Assembly (NCBI RefSeq): GCF_022682495.2
Contig: NC_071388.1
Coordinates: 82,461,073 to 82,525,072 of the forward strand
From: Desmodus rotundus
Taxonomy: Eukaryota; Chordata; Mammalia; Chiroptera; Phyllostomidae
Length of the DNA: 64,000 nucleotides
Direction of reading: 5' to 3'
The notes beneath the pieces were generated by a model. It was not told the DNA's origin and searched no databases. It worked only from the letters and a program-made list of their open reading frames with translations. This document shows, piece by piece, positions 59,346-64,000 of the stretch. A program made the translations under genes and the position numbers. Position 1 is the stretch's first letter. The number at the start of each line of letters is the position of its first letter.

Positions 59346-59650
59346 GCTCTGGGTTTTGAGAGCTTGCTGGGTAGAGTAGTCTTGGTTGCAAGTCTTTGCT
59401 TTTCTTTACTTGGAATACTTATTGCCATTTCCTTCTGGCTTAGTGTTTCTGTTGAGAAATTAGCTGATAGCCTTATAGGAGTTCCCTTGTATGTTACTAG
59501 TTGTTTCTTCCTTGCTTCTTTTAAGATTCTCTCTTTGTCTTTAAACCTTGCCATTTTGATTGAAATCTGTCTTGGAGTGGGCCTCTTTTTGTATATCTTG
59601 ACTGGGACCCTCTGTGCTTCCTGGATTTGTGCAACATTTTTTCTCATCAA
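59177..59650 (-). pseudogene. in-frame ORF1::ORF2 deletion fusion (157 codons)
   Basis: A single open frame starts in the ORF1 RRM/C-terminal part (VAQIQEAQRVPVKIYKK, then TYKGTPIRLSANFSTETL), passes through a rearranged segment (LATKTTLPSKLSKP), and continues in the ORF2 sequence before the RT (RANEGKKIIMNRAELNDIE). The join at about 59345-59360 deletes the ORF1 C-terminus, the ORF1-ORF2 spacer and the ORF2 endonuclease. No known function for such a product; it is probably a deletion by-product. Confidence 0.7.
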
Positions 59651-60150
59651 ATTAAGGAAATATTCTTTATTACTCTTTCAAACAAGTTTTCTAGCTCTTG
59701 CTCCTCTTCTTCTCCTTCTGGCATCCCTATGATACAGACATTATTATGTTTCATGTTTCCCTTCAGTTTCCTTAAACCCTCTTTGTTCTTTTGGGTTTTC
59801 TTGTTATTGTTGTTCTGTCTGGGAGTTTTTTTCTACCTTGTCTTCTTACTCATTGATTTGACCCTGTGCTTCATCTAGCCTGATGTTAATTTCTTCTAGT
59901 GTATTCTTCATTTCATCCTGGCTCTTATTGATACTTTCTATGTCTTTTTTCATGCTTATGTAGTTCCCAGTAATTCTCTTGTAGCTTCCATAGATTTCCT
60001 TGTAGTTCTCACTGAACTCCTTGAGCATCTTTAGACCGTTATTTTGAACTCAGTGTCTGACAGATTGCTTGTCTCAAGTTCATTTAGCATTGTTTCTGGG
60101 GACCCATTTTTTTCCTTTCAATTAGGGTATGTTTCTTTGTCTCCCCATTT
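59360..60150 (-). pseudogene. L1 ORF1 remnant of the minus-strand L1
   Basis: N-terminal part near 60060-60150 reads GSPETMLNELETSNLSDTEF; then the coiled-coil region (59846-60028: LKEFSENYKEIYGSYKRI and onward, with heptad-like spacing); then the RRM-like region near 59650-59760. Several stops and frameshifts separate them. The long open frames on the plus strand here (for example 59100-59732) are antisense readings of this gene. Confidence 0.8.
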
Positions 60151-62244
60151 TAGGTGAATTTTCTTATGGTTTTTGTGTATTGGATTGATCTGTTCTGATT
60201 CCCTGACTTTGTGGTGTGACCTCCTGTGGTAGGAGACCTGTGGAACTCACTGGTGCAGTCTCCGTGATCACTTGAACTTGTTCTTGGGATGCCTTTTATG
60301 CATTCTATTTGGGCTCTCTTATTGTAATTGGGTTTTGGTTGTTGTTGGGTCATTCTTTGGTGGATTCTTACCTCTTTTTCACTGTCTGAGAGTCACACCA
60401 TCACCATGTCTTGTATGGTGTTGTATAGGTGCTGCCAGAACAAAACAAAACCACCCATGAAACAAAGCTCCCACTTGCAGTAGTAATTCCCACCCACAAC
60501 CACACTATCAACAGTAAATGAGCAAATATTAATAAAAGCATAAAGAGATTAAGACTATTGTAAAAAAGGTAAACAAATATGAAATGACTAACTGAAAGAA
60601 AAGTGATTTTGTGAGGGTAGAGGGAGAAAAAATAAGAGTAGGGAATAGAAACAAGATGAAGAGAGAAAAAATAGGATTTACATCATAATTTAAAAAGAGG
60701 GGAACAAAGCAAAATAAAGTAAGTAAAATAAAGAGTATAATGTGGGGTTTAAAAAAATTTAATAATAGTGAAAAAATTAGGAACCAAATTGGAGAAAAAG
60801 ATGCACCACAGCAATATCAACATTAAATGACAAAGAATAATACTGGTGGAATTGGATTAAGAGGATAAAAGAAAGAAATTGCTTGCAAGGTGTATAGAGG
60901 AAAGAAATTGATTTTGAAAGGACTGAGCAAGAAGAGGTGCTAAGAGTGAGGAGTGAAAACCAGGCTAAGATATGGAAAAAGAAAAATTAGAATGAAATAA
61001 AAGGGCACGAAGAAGGCAAAATGGAATAGGGGAGCGGAATGGTAAAATTTAAGATTTAAAATACAAAAATAATGAAGATCTAGGAATAAAATTGAAGAAA
61101 TGCAACAACCACTACAATATAAACCAATGAGCAAAGATTGATAAAGATGGGGAGAGAATAAAGGTATTTTAAGAACCAGAAAAAGAATGTGAAACGACTA
61201 TAGACAAGAAAAATGTTTTTGAGATGCTGGAGTGGGGAGAAATAGTAAGTGTGCTGAACAGAAACAAAACATAACCAGAGAACAGAAAATTTAAGGCAAA
61301 GATAAGAAGAGGAAGGAAGAAGGTACGATGGAATAAAAAGGGAGGAGCAAAATATGAGATTTGAAATAAACTAAAATTAAAAAAACTAATGAAATAATAG
61401 GCACAGACTTAAAGGAAAAAAGATTAATGCTAAAAAGTTATGCAGGAGGTAAGTAATGCAAATAATGAAGAAGACTGTGGTGGAATTCATCTCTAGAATC
61501 CAGTGTTTACAGATGTTTTCTTTCTGGATCTAGCCCTGGTGATGCCAGATGATGTCCTAGTCTGTCCCTAGGCAGCCTGTTCAAGACTACAAGCAATCTA
61601 TAGTCTGTGGCTGTCTACTTCAGATTTGTCTGGTCCTCATTGTTTGCCCTTCTGGCTTTCCATCAGCCCAGGGCCCAGGAGTGGTTCATTTAATGACCTG
61701 AGAGGACTGCTAGTACCTTCTCCACCTGCCTACAGAGGGGGCCTCTGGTGTGATTGGGAGGGTGTGAACCCTGGGTCACTCCCGGGGAGAATTTTCAGTT
61801 TTCAGAGAGGATGGTGGGAGTGTTTCCCCATCCCCTCGCAACACAACTTGTTCTGTCCCATATTCTTTCAAATAATGTACGGTTTCTGGTGAATTGAATG
61901 TCTGTTTCCAATAAGGGGCCTATCTTTGTAAAAGGGGCATGACTTTCCTGCTTGATGCTGACGGCAGCTCTGTCTCAGTGCAGAGGCTTGGCAAGTCCCT
62001 GAACACCCCTTGTTGCTCCTGTCTCTAATCTCTCTGCTCAGCTGGTTGCAGTGGATCAGGGCCCAAGGAACAGTGTAGCTCACAGTGTCTGGTAGAAAGA
62101 GCCCTTTCAGAGCTTTTGGTTTTCCCCTGCAGATATGAAGCCAGCAGGGAACTCTTGAAGGCTTCCAGAATTTTAGGACCATTGCATACCCATTGCAGGT
62201 CGTGCCTTGCAGAAAGTACCTGGATAAAAACACAATAAAGGCTA

Positions 62245-63377
62245 AAGAATTGCAACTGTTCACACTCTGCTTCCCAAGCCATGCTCAAAGGCAACTCATA
62301 ACCTAGTGGCATCTTTCTTATGAATAATAATTGATTTACTTACTGTTCTTAAGTAATTCCTACCCATTGAATGAACATTACAATTAATCATTGCATTATC
62401 TTGTTCCTAAATATGAAATTATAGACAGAAGTAATGAGATACTTTAAGAAAAGCACAGTATGTAAAAGAGATAAAAATATAAAAAAGAAAAATTTAAACT
62501 AATTGTTTAAGTAATATATTCAAAAGGCTTGAAAATGTTGTATTCAAAATATTAGAAAACACCATCATTAAAAAGTAACAGGTCAGAGAAGAGCTGTTTG
62601 AAATTGAATGTACTTAAGGAAATCCCTGAAAATGTGATGACTTCCAGGTTGTTGAATAACAGGTGAAATTGTTGGCTTCATAATTTTTCTACAACAATCA
62701 CATGTGTATTTTATAATAATAATTTTTAATGGCCATGATACTTATTAACCTGAGGAACATTGTGCAACTTGAAGACTTATTGCATGTGTGTGTGCAGGTG
62801 TGTACATTTCTTCGGGCACGTCTGAGTGCAGATAGGCATCAGGAGTTAGTGTTTCAGTGAACGGGGCCTTTTGGTGCTTCTTAGACATGGAAGTGGAAAT
62901 GTGAAGTAGAGAGTTACATCTATTGCACTGATTTATTTTTTAATGTAGTTTTGTGTTGGAGATAAAAACTTCAAAATTATCTATTTACAGATGGCAAGTG
63001 AAGTTATAGAATTTAATGATTCCAGGAAACATATGAAGTGAGAAGACATCTTTAGATTCTCAAATACATTCCGCAAAGTTTATACATACACTACAGATTA
63101 GGTGCCAGATATTCAAAGTTTCACATAAAATCAGAGTTTCATGTAAAACAAATATTATATAATCTTCAGGATTAAGATTAACATTTTTCTTTTGAAACAC
63201 CAAATAGAGAGCTTTGAGTGAAAAATACTCAGAAATATGTACCAGATATGAATTGTATGTTTTCACACTTATTTAGTTATAATACCTTAATAAAAATTAT
63301 AATTTTTTGAGGACTATTACATAATAAATCTTGGATTTTTTTCTACATGCTTAACAACTACATGTTCATTAAAAATA
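62245..63377. other. unrecognised A/T-rich sequence
   Basis: A short GT-rich patch at about 62781-62806. No repeat or gene recognised. Confidence 0.4.
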
Positions 63378-63590
63378 CCCCAGCTGGTGTAGCTCAGTGA
63401 ATTGAGTGTGGGTCTCTGAACCAAAGAGTCGCCAGTTCAACTCCCAGGCAGGGCACATGCCTGGGTTGCAGGCCAGGTCCCTGGTACAGGGCGTGCAAAT
63501 GGCAACCACACATTGATGTATTTCTCCCTCTCTTTCTGCCTCCCTTCCCCTCTCTCTAAAAATAAATAAATAAAATCTTTAAAAAAATAA
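63378..63590 (+). mobile_element. Ves SINE
   Basis: Body 'ccccagctggtgtagctcag', B-box-like 'agttcaactcc', 'cacatgcctgggttgcagg', CT-rich block, and an (AAAT)n tail. The A-rich flanks (aaaaata on both sides) allow a 7-bp TSD, but are of low complexity. Confidence 0.95.
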
Positions 63591-64000
63591 AATGCAATGG
63601 TGTTTTACTTGTTTCCATTCTTTTGTAATTTGTATTTTCACTAGCCACAATTCTGAACAAATTAGAATGCTGTTCAAAATAGACTCCCGAACAAATAATG
63701 TCATGTGGTTGAGTGACAGACTGAGCACTAACTACGCTTAGAACACAGATGTTTTCAGAAATTTAAGGACTCTTTGTCAGAGCTGATATACTCCTTTTGT
63801 TTTAAGGAGTTAAAGGAGAAAATGTATGTATTTAAAAAAAGAACATTGTAAGAAATGAAGAAAACAGACTTTGTGGAAGCACACTGGGCTGTCCCTTAAC
63901 ACCATATGCTATAATTTTTTTCAAAATATTTCAACGATTTTCACAAAGAAGAAATGATCTGAAGTTATTCTTTAGATGTTTAAAAGAAAGTTTTAAAAAA
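63591..64000. other. unrecognised sequence to the window end
   Basis: Nothing recognised. Confidence 0.4.

Larger units (their letters stand above)
56878..62237 (-). mobile_element. long L1 on the minus strand with extended 5' UTR and internal deletions
   Basis: Reading right to left: a GC-rich block (62237 to about 61480), a strongly pyrimidine-rich block on the sense strand (about 61470-60490), the ORF1 leader and ORF1 (about 60450-59360), then part of ORF2 (59345 to about 57190), the 3' UTR and an A-tail (T-rich at 56878-56940). A 7-bp TSD candidate, aaggcta, lies at 56871-56877 and 62238-62244. Deletions remove the ORF1 end, the ORF2 endonuclease and part of the reverse transcriptase. 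The 5' UTR assignment rests on position and the TSD and is less certain than the rest. Confidence 0.75.

Noticed and set aside
59100..59732. 210-codon plus-strand open frame with a membrane-protein-like composition
   Set aside because: It is the antisense of L1 ORF1/ORF2 on the minus strand; its Phe/Leu/Ser-rich reading comes from A-rich L1 coding sequence.
1..64000. CRISPR arrays, operons, phage or plasmid features
   Set aside because: No regularly spaced repeats, no prokaryotic gene density or ribosome-binding sites; the repeat content is mammalian.

Overview
This is a gene-poor, A/T-rich stretch of a mammalian nuclear genome, almost certainly from a bat. The main evidence is a family of tRNA-derived SINEs of the bat Ves type (about 205-215 bp, body resembling a tRNA, pyrimidine-rich 3' block, A-rich tail), found as five near-complete copies and one fragment. 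Supporting evidence is recent-looking L1 and L1-derived elements, hAT-Charlie and mariner DNA transposon remnants, and older placental repeats (MIR, L2, MLT1-like and MER21-like LTRs, Tigger-like pieces). I see no intact protein-coding gene, exon chain, tRNA, rRNA or CRISPR array. Every long open frame I could interpret is a decayed transposon protein or its antisense shadow. Family names come from pattern memory, not from a database search.

Layout. 1-4.4 kb: two L1 3' ends, a Tigger-like mosaic and an ancient L1. 4.4-8.0 kb: a complete ORF2-less L1 (called HAL1-like here, 'half L1') sitting exactly on the 5' junction of an L1 that was inverted at its 5' end on insertion. 8-13 kb: mostly unrecognised sequence with L2, MIR and a hAT element, then a probable LTR (12.8-13.5 kb). 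13.9-15.4 kb: a second 5'-inverted L1 with a SINE inside. 17.2-17.9 kb: a MER21-like LTR interrupted by an L1 tail. 19.5-22.5 kb: a second HAL1-like element carrying a nested solo LTR with a 6-bp target duplication. 25-30 kb: L2, a third inverted L1, MIR, a deleted mariner, a SINE and an LTR. 32-34 kb: a microsatellite and two MIRs. 35.1-36.4 kb: a third HAL1-like element. 36.4-40.6 kb: little that I recognise. 40.6-45.2 kb: an L1 tail, a hAT element, two old L1 pieces with strong hairpins and a possible pogo-like remnant. 45.2-52 kb: a long broken L1, an older L1 and stacked SINE/L1-tail insertions. 52-56 kb: a hAT MITE, an old LTR, a MIR and an MLT1-like LTR. 56.9-62.2 kb: a long L1 on the minus strand with a 5' UTR about 2 kb long. 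63.4 kb: a SINE.

The most interesting material is about retroposition mechanics. Three full-length L1 derivatives have no ORF2, are flanked by target-site duplications (TSDs), and share a YY1-like 5' motif. Insertions repeatedly land on the junction of an earlier insertion. At least three, probably four, L1 copies carry 5' inversions of the twin-priming type. One L1 consensus position is disrupted in four separate copies. One L1 contains a roughly 65-bp patch of L1 sequence from the wrong part of the element. I found no sign of a new enzymatic or defence system.
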